From: JAAXHH01 sp965225915
GTDB lineage: Bacteria; JAAXHH01
DNA: 64,000 bases
NCBI GenBank assembly: GCA_965225915.1
Contig: OZ245326.1
Span: 124,001-188,000, forward strand
Direction: 5' to 3'
Part shown: in pieces, positions 44,567 through 54,001 of the stretch
Numbering within the stretch: the stretch's first letter is position 1
How the letters are laid out: every line of letters starts with the position of its first letter
Made by a program: the position numbers and the translations under genes
The notes under the pieces: model-generated
Told to the model about the DNA's origin: nothing
Databases searched by the model: none
What the model saw: the letters and a program-made list of their open reading frames with translations, nothing else

Positions 44567-45475
44567 ATGTCTGATCATCCTGCAAGAACCGTATCGGATC
44601 TACTGCCCCGCCTCGAAAGGCTTCTGGATCGCTTCGAATCGCTTCTTGCCGTCTATACAGGGCAGCAGGTGACGGGCACCGTTGATACGTTTTCCGAATC
44701 CATCGCGTTCAGGTGGCAGAAAAGAGGTGGGAAGGGATCCCTTGAACCCATCGTACATCCCGACCTGGTCGGCCTGGATGACCTCTTCGGCCTGGAACGG
44801 GAGATCGAAATCCTGGACAGGAATACCCGGCAATTCGTTGCCGGAATGCCCGCGAACAACGTCCTGATCTGGGGGGAAAGAGGCACCGGCAAATCTTCGG
44901 TGGTGAAAGGTTTTCTGGCCAGGTTCGCCCGCGAAGGCCTGCGCATGATCGAAGTCCGCAAGCAGGACCTGGTGGATCTGCCCGAGATCGTCGAACTCCT
45001 TTGGGATCGGCCGGAACGTTTCGTCCTGTTCTGCGACGACCTGTCCTTCGTCGAAGACGAATCCGTCTATCTGGAGCTCAAGGCCCTGCTCGAAGGCAGC
45101 CTTTCAGCCCGTCCCGACAACGTACTCGTGTATGCCACTTCGAACCGCAGACACCTTATGCCGGAAAAGTTCTCCGACAACACGCCTCGTTACAACCCCG
45201 ACGACGATGAAATCCATCCACAGGAAACCGTGGAGGAGAAGATATCGCTGAGCGACCGATTCGGTTTGTCCATCGGTTTCTACCGGATCACCCAGGTTAC
45301 CTATTTCCGCATCGTCCAACACCTCGTCGAACAGCGCGGCCTCGAAATCGGCGCGGAACGGTTGAGGAGGGAATCCCTGTGGTGGCTCCAGCGCGCCAGC
45401 GGCCGGTCCGGCAGGGTGGCGCGGCAGTTCGTGGACGATCTCGAGGGGCGGCTCAGACTGGACGATACGCGGTAG
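44567..45475 (+). CDS. DUF815 family P-loop ATPase
   Basis: 302 residues from ATG 44567. Walker A is GERGTGKSS (103-111), with VLFCDDLSF (about 148-156) as Walker B and a downstream ATSNRRHLMPE sensor block (about 190-200). The order and the ATSNRRHL motif are typical of DUF815 proteins, AAA-type ATPases of unknown role. Helper domains are absent. The gene is last before the promoter of the molybdenum hydroxylase operon. Confidence 0.9.
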   Translation: MSDHPARTVSDLLPRLERLLDRFESLLAVYTGQQVTGTVDTFSESIAFRWQKRGGKGSLEPIVHPDLVGLDDLFGLEREIEILDRNTRQFVAGMPANNVLIWGERGTGKSSVVKGFLARFAREGLRMIEVRKQDLVDLPEIVELLWDRPERFVLFCDDLSFVEDESVYLELKALLEGSLSARPDNVLVYATSNRRHLMPEKFSDNTPRYNPDDDEIHPQETVEEKISLSDRFGLSIGFYRITQVTYFRIVQHLVEQRGLEIGAERLRRESLWWLQRASGRSGRVARQFVDDLEGRLRLDDTR

Positions 45476-45520
45476 GATCGGACATGCCGTGATATTTTGG
45501 TAACCGGGTTTCTTTCCCTC

Positions 45521-45550
45521 TTGACACGTCTTTTTTACTCCGCCTAATTA
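45521..45550 (+). promoter_or_regulatory. Promoter of the molybdenum hydroxylase operon
   Basis: TTGACA (45521-45526) followed after 18 bases by TAATTA (45545-45550) in an AT-rich stretch. A leader of about 100 bases runs to the TTG start at 45661. No riboswitch-like structure was recognised in it. Confidence 0.5.
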
Positions 45551-45660
45551 TGTAGATCATGTTTTTGGATATCCGCTACATAGCCCTGCGTGTATCCGTT
45601 TTCTGATATTCCGGGATTTTCACAGTCAACAGTTCAAGGTAAAAAACAAAGGAGTGTGTC

Positions 45661-46533
45661 TTGCACGCATTCGATTACGCCACGCCCGAGAGTGTGGCCG
45701 ATGCGGTGGTAATGCTCAGCGATCACGGTAAAAAAGCCTGTGTGCTCGCGGGCGGCACGGACCTTATCGTACAGCTTCGGGAGAATCGCCGGCGGACCGA
45801 CCTCGTGGTCGACGTCAAGAAAATCGCCGAGCTGAACGAATTGTCCTACGACGCCGCGACGGGACTCACGATCGGTGCGGCCGTACCCTGCTACCGAATC
45901 TATGGAAACGCGGAAATCGCCGGGGCCTATCCGGGACTCATGGACGCGGCCAGACTGGTAGGCGGCACGGGAATCCAGGGCAGGGCCAGCCTGGGCGGCA
46001 ACCTGTGCAACGCGTCGCCGGCAGGCGATACGATTCCCCCCATGATCGTCCTCGAAGGCGAGGCTGAAATCGCCGGTCCCAACGGAACGCGCAGCGTGGC
46101 CGTGGAAGACTTCTGCACGGCGCCCGGCCGCACCGCGCTGGATGACGGCGAGTTCCTGGTTTCGCTCCATTTCCCTGCGCCCACGCCGAATTTCGGCGCG
46201 TTTTACAGACGTTTCATCCCGCGCAACGAGATGGACATCGCCGTGGTCGGCGTCGGAGCTTCCGTCGTGCTCAGTGAAGACAAGTCCTCCTTCGTCTCAG
46301 CGCGCATCTCCGTCGGCGCCGTGGCCCCGACGCCGCTCTTCGTGAGAGAGGCCGGAGAGGCCCTGGGCGGACAACCTGTTTCCGACGAGACGATCCAGCG
46401 GGCGGCGGACATCGCCCGCGACGCGGCACGGCCCATCAGCGATATGCGGGGCACCGCCGATTATCGTAAGCATCTGACCAGCGTACTGACGCGCCGGGTT
46501 GTGCAAGGCGCGGTTCAACGAGCGAAGGAGTAG
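45661..46533 (+). CDS. Molybdenum hydroxylase FAD-binding (medium) subunit, CoxM/XdhB-like
   Basis: 290 residues. It binds FAD and passes electrons from the iron-sulfur subunit to an acceptor. AGGTDLIVQLRE (about 31-42) and GRASLGGNLCNASPAGDT (about 107-124) are the two FAD-contact blocks of the family, followed by the CO-dehydrogenase flavoprotein C-terminal domain. TTG start with AAAGGAG seven bases upstream. The small subunit starts six bases after the stop. Confidence 0.92.
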   Translation: MHAFDYATPESVADAVVMLSDHGKKACVLAGGTDLIVQLRENRRRTDLVVDVKKIAELNELSYDAATGLTIGAAVPCYRIYGNAEIAGAYPGLMDAARLVGGTGIQGRASLGGNLCNASPAGDTIPPMIVLEGEAEIAGPNGTRSVAVEDFCTAPGRTALDDGEFLVSLHFPAPTPNFGAFYRRFIPRNEMDIAVVGVGASVVLSEDKSSFVSARISVGAVAPTPLFVREAGEALGGQPVSDETIQRAADIARDAARPISDMRGTADYRKHLTSVLTRRVVQGAVQRAKE

Positions 46534-46539
46534 CAGTCG

Positions 46540-47010
46540 ATGTCAAAAAAAGTACACGTACAGACCACCATAAACGGAGAAGAAGTCGATTTCCTGTGTG
46601 AACCGCGCAACAGTCTGCTCGAAGTGCTGCGCGACAAGTTGGATCTTACAGGCGCCAAGGAAGGATGCAACAACGGCAATTGCGGCGCCTGCAACGTGAT
46701 CATGGATGGCAGGCTGGTCAATTCCTGCTGCGTACTGGGTGTCGAAGTCGACGGTTGCGAACTCCAGACCATCGAAGGCATAGGGTCCGCCGCCAACCTG
46801 CATCCGTTGCAGCAGAAGTTTCTCGAGCACGCGGCGTTGCAATGCGGCATTTGCACCCCCGGATTTATCGTATCCGCCAAAGTGTTGCTGGACCGGAACC
46901 CGAACCCTACGGAAGACGAAGTACGCTACTGGCTGGCGGGCAACCTCTGCCGTTGCACCGGGTACGACAAGATCATCCGTGCCGTCCTGGATGCCAGGGA
47001 CGTGGCCTGA
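46540..47010 (+). CDS. Molybdenum hydroxylase iron-sulfur (small) subunit, CoxS/XdhC-like
   Basis: 156 residues with two [2Fe-2S] clusters. The plant-ferredoxin-type cluster is bound by Cys43, Cys48, Cys51 and Cys63; the second by Cys102, Cys105, Cys137 and Cys139 (QCGICTPGF and LCRCTGY). It relays electrons from the molybdenum site to FAD. It sits between the FAD and the large subunit genes, the common medium-small-large order. Confidence 0.95.
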   Translation: MSKKVHVQTTINGEEVDFLCEPRNSLLEVLRDKLDLTGAKEGCNNGNCGACNVIMDGRLVNSCCVLGVEVDGCELQTIEGIGSAANLHPLQQKFLEHAALQCGICTPGFIVSAKVLLDRNPNPTEDEVRYWLAGNLCRCTGYDKIIRAVLDARDVA

Positions 47011-47090
47011 CCGGGAAAGGTTCATTAACAGGCATGTGGGACCTTGGATGCTGAAACACGACCAGGAATGACCATACGGAGGTAAAAGAC

Positions 47091-49367
47091 GTGTCACAAA
47101 ATGGACATAAAGTCATCGGCACTCGTCCGATACGGCATGATGGGGTGGATAAGGTTACCGGGCGGGCGATCTACGGCGCCGACATCCAACTGACGGGCCT
47201 GCTTTATGGCGCAATAAAACGCAGCCCCCATCCGCACGCGCGGATCAAGAACATCGACACCAGCCGGGCGGAGGCCTATCCGGGGGTCAGGGCGGTTGTC
47301 ACCGCCCACGACCTGCCGCAGATCGCGGACAAGATCGCCGACCTGGGCGAAGCGATCGTCAACCTGCGCGACTCAAGCAACAACGTGCTGGCCTATGGTA
47401 AGGTACTCTATAAGGGCCATGCCGTCGCCGGCGTGGCCGCGGTGAACCTGCACGTGGCCCAGGAAGCGCTGGAACTGATCGAAGTGGAATACGAACCGCT
47501 GCCCCACGTGACGGGCGTGCTGGAGTCCATGGAAGACGACGCCCCGATCCTTCATGAAGACATGAAAACCACGTCCATGGGCGAGGAGACTGATAAGGTC
47601 AGCAATATCGCCAACCACTTCCAGCACAAGATGGGCGAACCGGATGACGGTTTCGTGGAAGCCGACGTGGTGATCGAGCGTGAGTTCACGACGCAGACCG
47701 TCCACCAGGGCTATATCGAAAGTCATAACGCCACGGCACTCTGGAACGAAGAAGGCCAGCTCACGGTGTGGACGAGCACGCAGGGCGCCTTTGCGGTGCG
47801 GGATCAGCTGTCCGAGATCCTCCAGATGCCCATTTCGAAGGTCAAAATCGTGCCCCTGGAAATCGGTGGCGGCTTTGGCGGCAAGATTTCCGTCTATCTT
47901 GACCCGGTTGCGGCACTGCTGTCTAAGAAGACGGGGCACCCGGTAAAGATGACGATGACCCGCGACGAGGTGTTCGAAGGAACGGGCCCGACACCGGGTT
48001 CCTACCTGAAGGTCAAGATGGGCGCTACAAACGATGGCCGGCTCACGGCCGCCACGGCATACATGGCCTACGAGGCCGGCGCCTATCCCGGCTCGCCGGT
48101 CGGTGCGGGCGCGGGCTGCATCTTTTCGCCGTACGACATACCCAATGTCCAGATCGACGGGTACGACGTGTGCGTTAACAAGCCCAAGACGAACGCCTAC
48201 CGTGCGCCCGGGGCCACCAACGCGGCCTTCGCCGCCGAAACCGTCGTGGACGAAATCTGCGAAAAGATCGGCGCGGACCCGCTCGAGTTCCGGGTGAAGA
48301 ACGCCGCCAGGGAAGGCACCCGCCGTGCAGACGGCCCCGTACATCCACGCATCGGCTGTATCGAGACCACGGAAGCCGCCCTCAACTGCGAACACTACCG
48401 GTCTTCGCTCGAAAAAACGGCTAACGGCAAGATCAGGGGCCGGGGCGTCGCTTCCGGCTTCTGGTTCAACTTCAACGGCGGCCGGTCGGCCATCTCCGTC
48501 AGCGTCAATCCCGACGGCACCATAAATATGCTCGAAGGATCCACCGATATCGGGGGATCACGGGCATCCATCGCCATGCAGCTGGCCGAAACCATAGGTC
48601 TTGAAGCCACCGATATCAAGCCCTACGTCGTGGACACGGACTCGATCGGCTATACCGACGTAACCGGCGGGAGCCGGACGACCTTCGGAACGGGTTATGC
48701 CGCCCACGCCACCGGCCAGGCCCTCATTCGCGAGATCAAGGAAAGGGCGTCCAAACTCTGGGACGTACCCGCCGATGCCATCGACTTCGCGGACGGGGTC
48801 TTCTCCTACAGGGATGACACGGAAAAAAGAGGAAGCTTCAAGGAACTGGCCAGCCAGGCCGGCGAGACCGGCGGACCCGTGGTCGCCCAGGTCAGCACGC
48901 AGCCCGACGGCAGCGGGGGCGGCGCCTTCGCCACCCACGTCGTCGACGTGGAGGTCGATGCGGAAACGGGCAAGGTGGATATACTGCGGTATACCGCCGT
49001 CCAGGATGCCGGCACGGCCATTCACCCGAGCTACGTCGAAGGCCAGATGCAGGGCGGCGTGGTGCAGGGCATCGGCTGGGGGCTCAACGAAGAGTACATC
49101 TACAACGACGCCGGTTCCATGACCAACGCGAGCTTTCTCGATTACCGCATGCCCACGACGCTCGATCTGCCCATGATCGAGACGATCATCGTGGAAGTGC
49201 CCAACGAATCCCACCCCTACGGCGTAAGAGGTGTTGGCGAAGTGCCCATCGTACCGCCGCCGGCCGCGCTCGCCAACGCGATCTACGACGCGACGGGCGT
49301 GAGACTGCGCGACCTGCCCATGTCGCCGCCCCGGGTCCAGCAGGCCCTGGCGGAAAACGGCGGGTAG
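47091..49367 (+). CDS. Molybdenum hydroxylase large subunit (xanthine dehydrogenase family)
   Basis: 758 residues that bind molybdopterin cytosine dinucleotide and hold the active site. The loop near residue 367-371 reads AYRAPGA, not the AYxCSFR of form I carbon monoxide dehydrogenase nor AYRGAGR of form II, so CO oxidation is unlikely. GVRGVGE near 712-718 holds the catalytic glutamate. Aldehydes, purines or N-heterocycles are possible substrates. GTG start with GGAGG upstream. A strong terminator follows the gene. Maturation genes such as xdhC/coxF are not next to it. Confidence 0.92.
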   Translation: MSQNGHKVIGTRPIRHDGVDKVTGRAIYGADIQLTGLLYGAIKRSPHPHARIKNIDTSRAEAYPGVRAVVTAHDLPQIADKIADLGEAIVNLRDSSNNVLAYGKVLYKGHAVAGVAAVNLHVAQEALELIEVEYEPLPHVTGVLESMEDDAPILHEDMKTTSMGEETDKVSNIANHFQHKMGEPDDGFVEADVVIEREFTTQTVHQGYIESHNATALWNEEGQLTVWTSTQGAFAVRDQLSEILQMPISKVKIVPLEIGGGFGGKISVYLDPVAALLSKKTGHPVKMTMTRDEVFEGTGPTPGSYLKVKMGATNDGRLTAATAYMAYEAGAYPGSPVGAGAGCIFSPYDIPNVQIDGYDVCVNKPKTNAYRAPGATNAAFAAETVVDEICEKIGADPLEFRVKNAAREGTRRADGPVHPRIGCIETTEAALNCEHYRSSLEKTANGKIRGRGVASGFWFNFNGGRSAISVSVNPDGTINMLEGSTDIGGSRASIAMQLAETIGLEATDIKPYVVDTDSIGYTDVTGGSRTTFGTGYAAHATGQALIREIKERASKLWDVPADAIDFADGVFSYRDDTEKRGSFKELASQAGETGGPVVAQVSTQPDGSGGGAFATHVVDVEVDAETGKVDILRYTAVQDAGTAIHPSYVEGQMQGGVVQGIGWGLNEEYIYNDAGSMTNASFLDYRMPTTLDLPMIETIIVEVPNESHPYGVRGVGEVPIVPPPAALANAIYDATGVRLRDLPMSPPRVQQALAENGG

Positions 49368-49394
49368 ACGCGGGGGGATCTAGGGGGAATACGC

Positions 49395-49433
49395 AAAGGG
49401 CGGGAGAAGCAGCTTCCCGCCCTTTTTGCTTTA
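49395..49433 (+). terminator. Rho-independent terminator after the molybdenum hydroxylase operon
   Basis: AAAGGGCGGGA (49395-49405) pairs perfectly with TCCCGCCCTTT (49415-49425) around a nine-base loop, giving an 11-bp GC-rich stem followed by a T-rich tract. It lies 28 bases after the stop. The other 86 bases before the MoaD-like gene hold nothing I recognise. Confidence 0.88.
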
Positions 49434-49519
49434 ACCTGACCGTTTCACGACCGATTACCCGATCGCATCCCATAGCAGTTGTCAAAAGGAATCAAAACTC
49501 ACTCTTACAACAAACTACC

Positions 49520-49792
49520 ATGGCTACCGTCTACATCCCGTCCCTCATGCGCGATCTTACCGGCGGCAAGGAGATCATCCATATCGAAGGGGCCGACATG
49601 CGCCAGATCATCGCCAACCTGGAGGCGGCCTACCCGGGTTTTCGCAAACGGCTGCTCGAAGACGGAACCCAACGGATCAGACCCAATATCGCGGTCATGA
49701 TCGACGGCCGCAACGCGCGGCGCATCCTGATCGACAAGGTGAACGAACACAGCGAGATACACTTCCTGCCGGCGATCAGCGGGGGATGTTGA
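49520..49792 (+). CDS. MoaD/ThiS-like ubiquitin-fold protein ending in Gly-Gly-Cys
   Basis: 90 residues. The beta-grasp pattern with PSLMRDLTGG near the start, RPNIAVMIDGRNAR in the middle and FLPAISGGC at the end fits the MoaD/ThiS sulfur-carrier family, whose C-terminal Gly-Gly is thiocarboxylated to donate sulfur. Here one extra Cys follows the GG, so the tail would have to be trimmed or act differently. Position after a molybdenum hydroxylase operon suggests molybdopterin work, though a terminator separates them. The next gene begins one base after the stop. Confidence 0.75.
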   Translation: MATVYIPSLMRDLTGGKEIIHIEGADMRQIIANLEAAYPGFRKRLLEDGTQRIRPNIAVMIDGRNARRILIDKVNEHSEIHFLPAISGGC

Positions 49793-49793
49793 G

Positions 49794-50057
49794 GTGCAAC
49801 TCAACATCAAGGTCTATCCCAAATCCAGCCGAAACACCATGTCGTGGAGTGACGAACAAGGCCTGAAAATCAGGGTTACGGCCGCGCCGGAAGACAACAA
49901 GGCCAACGACGCCATGTTGAAATTGCTGGCAGACCGCCTGGGCATTCCCAGGTCAAGCGTCCGCATTCTACGGGGACACAGGACCCGGAACAAGATCGTG
50001 CAATTAGAAGGTTTAGCGAAGGAGGATTTACCTCGCCGAATCGGCTCGGCGGGTTAG
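49794..50057 (+). CDS. DUF167 (YggU-like) protein
   Basis: 87 residues. VYPKSSRNTMSWSDEQGLKI near the start, then APEDNKANDAML and SVRILRGHRTRNKIVQLEG are the standard blocks of the small DUF167 family, of unknown function. GTG start. It lies directly after the MoaD-like gene and converges with tex 17 bases later. Complete in length for the family. Confidence 0.9.
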   Translation: MQLNIKVYPKSSRNTMSWSDEQGLKIRVTAAPEDNKANDAMLKLLADRLGIPRSSVRILRGHRTRNKIVQLEGLAKEDLPRRIGSAG

Positions 50058-50074
50058 GGGCAGTCTAAGCTCAG

Positions 50075-52435
50075 CTACAGTTTCCGGTTCAACTTGAGCA
50101 GGTGATCGACGGTAAGGGCTTTCTCCACCCCCGGGCCGGCGGGACCGGCCGTCTTCCGGCGGGGCTTCCTGGTTTTGCGTGTCTTTGGGGATTCCGACTT
50201 CACGGATGTTTCCGCCGTCTTTGCGTTGGTCTGCGGCGACTGCCTGTTCTTTGCCGAGCCGCGTCTTTTTTGACTTTCCGGTCTTCTGTCGTTCCTGTCC
50301 TGCTCTTCGCGCATGGAAAGCGAAATCCGGTTTCTTTCCTGGTCGACACCGAGCACCCGCACCTCTACCAGCTGCCCGACCTTGACCGCTTCCCCCGCGT
50401 GCTTGACGTAACGGTCCACGAGCTGGCTGATATGCACGAGACCGTCGAGGTGGACCCCGACGTCCACGAAGGCGCCGAAGTTGGTGACGTTGGTTATGAC
50501 GCCGTTGAGCCGCATCCCCTCCTTGACCTCGTCGATGGCATGGATCCCTTCGGTATACTGAACGGCCTTGAACTCATCGCGCGGATCGCGCCCGGGTCGT
50601 GCCAGTTCCTCCAGGATGTCCTCCAGGGTCGGCAGCCCCACGTTGTCGTTGACGTAGTTATGGAGATCGATACGCGACCTGATCCCGGAATCGTCCATGA
50701 GTTCCTGTACGCTGCATTCCTGATCAGTGGCCATCCGGTCGACGATATCGTAGCATTCGGGGTGAACTGCGCTGGCGTCCAAGGGATTGGCGCCGTGCCC
50801 TATTCTCAGGAAACCCGCGGCCTGTTCGAAGGCCCTGGGTCCCAGGTGCGGTACCTGCACCAGGTCCGTTCTTGAAGCGAAGGGCCCCGCTTTCTCCCGG
50901 TGGGCGACGATGTTCCGGGCCAACGCGGGGCCGATGCCGGAAACGTAAGACAGGAGCTGCGCACTGGCGGTATTGGCTTCGACCCCGACGTTGTTCACGC
51001 AACTCATGACCACGTCGTCCAGGCTTTTTTTCAGCGAAACCTGGTCGACATCGTGCTGGTACTGGCCGACGCCTATGGATTTCGGATCGATCTTGACCAG
51101 TTCCGCAAGGGGATCCATCAGTCTACGGCCGATAGACACCGCTCCACGAACGGTAACGTCCAGGTCGGGAAACTCCTCACGGGCCGTGGCCGACGCTGAA
51201 TACACCGATGCGCCGCTTTCGTTCACGAGCACGATGGGCGGATCGCCGGCAAGCTCGATCGTTTGAAGGAACTTTGTCGTCTCCCGCCCGGCTGTCCCGT
51301 TGCCGACGGCAATGGCGTCGAACCCGTGCTGCGTGTGAAGCGACTGTACGATACGAGCCGCCCGGTCCTTCTTCTTATCTCCGGAATGGGGAAAGATACT
51401 TGCCCTGTCCAGCAACTTGCCCTGCTCGTCCAGACCAACCATCTTGCAACCCGTGCGAAAACCGGGGTCGATCGCCATGATACGGCAGCGGCCCAGGGGC
51501 GGCGCCATCAGCAGTTCCCGCAGGTTCCGCGCAAATACGAGGGTCGCCTCTTCTTCGGCCTTTTGCCGCACGAGGGACCTTAATTCGGTTTCCAGGGACA
51601 GGGAAAGCAGGCGGCGGTAACTGTCGGATACGGCCAATCGGACCTGTTCGGACGCCGGCCCTTCTCCCTTGACGAACAGTTGTTCGAGACGTTCTATCGC
51701 CTCCCCTTCCGGCGGTGCGATAGTCATCCTCAACACGTCTTCTTTCTCACCGCGCCGGATGGCGAGCACGCGGTGCGATGGCGCTTTCACCGCCGGTTCA
51801 GTCCAATCGAAATAGTCCCGGAACTTGATCCCCGATGTTTCTTTTTCCTCCACGACAGAAGACCGGATTACCGCCTTCTCGTGGAACAGTTGGCGCAAGG
51901 CCGACCGGGCCGTGGAATCTTCGTTGATCCACTCCGCCATAATATCGCGCGCACCCGACAGGGCTTCCTCGACCGAGGCTACTTCCTTTTCAGGAACTAC
52001 GAAGGCCGCGGCTTCCGTTTCGAGGTCCATATCCTCCTGGCCGTATATGCGTTCCGCCAACGGTTCCAGGCTCTTTTCCCGGGCTACCGTCGCCCGTGTG
52101 CGCCGTTTCGGACGATATGGCAGGTAGATGTCTTCCAGGACGGTCATGGTTTCCGCGTCGTTTATCTGTGATTCCAACTCGTCCGTGAGGAGGGCGCGGT
52201 CTTTCAGGGAGGCGAGGATCGAAGTCCGGCGTTTATCCAGTTCCCGAAGTTGACCGATTCGGTCGCGGATAGCCGTAATGGCCACTTCGTCGAGTGAACC
52301 GGTTCTTTCCTTTCGGTAGCGCGCGATGAAGGGAACCGTGGCCTCTTCGCCCAGCAGGACCGCGACAGCTTCCACCTGTTCAGCCCGGAGTCCAAGTTCG
52401 CCGGAAATCTTCGCGATATGCGGATTATCACTCAT
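50075..52435 (-). CDS. tex: Tex-family RNA-binding transcription accessory protein
   Basis: 786 residues. Order: N-terminal helical Tex domain, a YqgF/RNase H-like domain near 320-450 (MAIDPGFRTGCKM), tandem helix-hairpin-helix repeats near 490-565 (SYVSGIGPALARNIVAHRE) and an S1 RNA-binding domain near 640-715 (LNGVITNVTNFGAFVDVGVH). A basic Arg/Lys-rich C-terminal tail follows. Tex binds structured nucleic acid and influences transcription. The length matches the family. It starts 24 bases after the PLP enzyme gene, so both probably share a transcript. Confidence 0.95.
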   Translation of the reverse strand: MSDNPHIAKISGELGLRAEQVEAVAVLLGEEATVPFIARYRKERTGSLDEVAITAIRDRIGQLRELDKRRTSILASLKDRALLTDELESQINDAETMTVLEDIYLPYRPKRRTRATVAREKSLEPLAERIYGQEDMDLETEAAAFVVPEKEVASVEEALSGARDIMAEWINEDSTARSALRQLFHEKAVIRSSVVEEKETSGIKFRDYFDWTEPAVKAPSHRVLAIRRGEKEDVLRMTIAPPEGEAIERLEQLFVKGEGPASEQVRLAVSDSYRRLLSLSLETELRSLVRQKAEEEATLVFARNLRELLMAPPLGRCRIMAIDPGFRTGCKMVGLDEQGKLLDRASIFPHSGDKKKDRAARIVQSLHTQHGFDAIAVGNGTAGRETTKFLQTIELAGDPPIVLVNESGASVYSASATAREEFPDLDVTVRGAVSIGRRLMDPLAELVKIDPKSIGVGQYQHDVDQVSLKKSLDDVVMSCVNNVGVEANTASAQLLSYVSGIGPALARNIVAHREKAGPFASRTDLVQVPHLGPRAFEQAAGFLRIGHGANPLDASAVHPECYDIVDRMATDQECSVQELMDDSGIRSRIDLHNYVNDNVGLPTLEDILEELARPGRDPRDEFKAVQYTEGIHAIDEVKEGMRLNGVITNVTNFGAFVDVGVHLDGLVHISQLVDRYVKHAGEAVKVGQLVEVRVLGVDQERNRISLSMREEQDRNDRRPESQKRRGSAKNRQSPQTNAKTAETSVKSESPKTRKTRKPRRKTAGPAGPGVEKALTVDHLLKLNRKL

Positions 52436-52459
52436 GTATGCGTCGGCCTCCAGGACCGG

Positions 52460-53665
52460 TTACGCTCCCAGGATTTCCCTCAAGCGCAGGGCCACGCGTT
52501 CCGGTTCGCCCGCCTTCAGGCAGACCGGTCCGAAAAGTACGATCCCTTCAGTGACCCTGGAAGGATTGGTCTGAATGGCGGGATTTCCCTGCTGCAGTTC
52601 ATGCATCACGTCCAGGGCGGTCTTGCCCAGGGAAGCTTCGTCGAGTTTCAACACGGCCATCGGTATCGCACTTGGCCTGCTGTCCACGTCGATCGTAAAA
52701 CCGCCTCCCGGAATGTCCCCGGAGGCTGCCACGAGTTCGTCGATGCGATCTCGCCAAACTTCGGCTCGCGCTTCCAGTTGTTCACCGGCAAAGCGCCGAA
52801 GGGCGGTTAACAGGCCGATGATCTGCTCCTTGCCCACCTTGCAGGGCCTTCCGATGCCATGATGAGGCAAGCCGGGCAGGATCGATTTGTCGATTAGCGA
52901 TTCGGGAGGATTCCATTGCCGCTTTAAAACGTCCATGTCGAGATGCTGCAGCGCCACGCACATGATCAGGTCCCGGCGACCGCAGAGAATCCCGGAACTC
53001 TGGGGACCGCCGATCGCCTTGCCTCCGCTGAAGGCCACCAGATCGGCGCCCAGGGAAATGAAAGCGCGCAGGTTTGACTGCGGCGGTAGCTGTCCGGCGG
53101 CGTCGACGACAACCGGCACCCCACGGGCGTGGGCGACGTCGACGACTTCTTCCAGGAGCGGCAGGGAGCGTGGATTCGCGACGTAGCATACGGCCGCCGT
53201 TCGTTCCGTGATGGCGTCGGCGATCTCCCAAGCTTCCGTGTCCCGCACGCCTGCTCCGCTGTATCGGTCGGCGATACCCACCTCGACGAGCTTGACGCCG
53301 ACTGACCGGATCGCGTGGTCGTAGAAGTTGCGCTGACTGCGGGAGATGATGACTTCGTTCTTCATGCCCTCCGTGTCCGGCAGGCGGTTCATCTTTCCGG
53401 GATCCGGACCGGTGACGCAGGCCGCCGTGCCCAGGAGAAGCCCCGCGGCCGCGCCGGAGGTAACGTACCCCGCTTCGGCGCCGGTGATGTCCGCGATGAT
53501 CTCACTGGCGCGGGCTTGAAGTTCGGCGATGTCGACGCAGTACTGGGACGCCTCCCGCATGGCATCCGCCACTTCAGGTTCCATGATGCCACCGCTGAGC
53601 CGTGTGGTAGGCCCCGAAGCGTTGATAATCGGCCGCACGCCGATACGTTCGTATATATTGGGCAT
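52460..53665 (-). CDS. SelA-like PLP-dependent enzyme
   Basis: 401 residues. The opening IYERIGVRPIINASGPTTRL and the sequence TSGAAAGLLL (69-78) are typical of the SelA/DgaE group. The PLP lysine is Lys216 in FSGGKAIGGPQSSG, with Asp188 binding the pyridine nitrogen. This branch includes selenocysteine synthase but also D-glucosaminate-6-phosphate ammonia-lyase and related sugar-acid enzymes; no selB or tRNA-Sec is nearby, so a lyase or aldolase role is more likely. The tex gene follows it. Confidence 0.82.
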   Translation of the reverse strand: MPNIYERIGVRPIINASGPTTRLSGGIMEPEVADAMREASQYCVDIAELQARASEIIADITGAEAGYVTSGAAAGLLLGTAACVTGPDPGKMNRLPDTEGMKNEVIISRSQRNFYDHAIRSVGVKLVEVGIADRYSGAGVRDTEAWEIADAITERTAAVCYVANPRSLPLLEEVVDVAHARGVPVVVDAAGQLPPQSNLRAFISLGADLVAFSGGKAIGGPQSSGILCGRRDLIMCVALQHLDMDVLKRQWNPPESLIDKSILPGLPHHGIGRPCKVGKEQIIGLLTALRRFAGEQLEARAEVWRDRIDELVAASGDIPGGGFTIDVDSRPSAIPMAVLKLDEASLGKTALDVMHELQQGNPAIQTNPSRVTEGIVLFGPVCLKAGEPERVALRLREILGA

Positions 53666-53897
53666 GGACTACCCTGGTACGAATCGAAGGACGATGTCTC
53701 GAAAGCAGCACTAATCCTATTACATCGTCCCACGGTATGCAACCTGTTTTTTCCATTGCTGATCAGGATGACTCCATGCGCGTATACGCCGGAATGACCT
53801 CAAATCGTCTTCCTCGGAAAAAGCAGGTTGTATTTCGGACGTGGGGCCGGGCGCGTTACTGCGGCTTTCGGTGTCAGTCTGCAACGCCAGTATTGAA

Positions 53898-53926
53898 TTG
53901 ACTTGAAACACCGATAACGGTATCTT
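53898..53926 (+). promoter_or_regulatory. Sigma-70-like promoter for the menaquinone operon
   Basis: TTGACT (53898-53903) and TATCTT (53921-53926), spacing 17, in the 336-base divergent gap 53666-54001. The leader to ATG 54002 would be about 70 bases. Nothing else was recognised in the gap; a minus-strand promoter for the SelA-like gene must lie there but no clear one was seen. Confidence 0.6.
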
Positions 53927-54001
53927 ACACCGGCAGACACATCGTCATCGGGAAGGTACTGAACGCCCTGTCATCCATTGACTATATTGAACTGCAACCC
54001 A

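Noticed and set aside
47091..49367. Carbon monoxide dehydrogenase large subunit as the function
   Set aside because: The active-site loop AYRAPG lacks the form I and form II CO dehydrogenase signatures.
52460..53665. Selenocysteine synthase (selA) as the function
   Set aside because: No selB, selD or tRNA-Sec nearby, and the DgaE/SelA-like branch has other roles; kept only as SelA-like.
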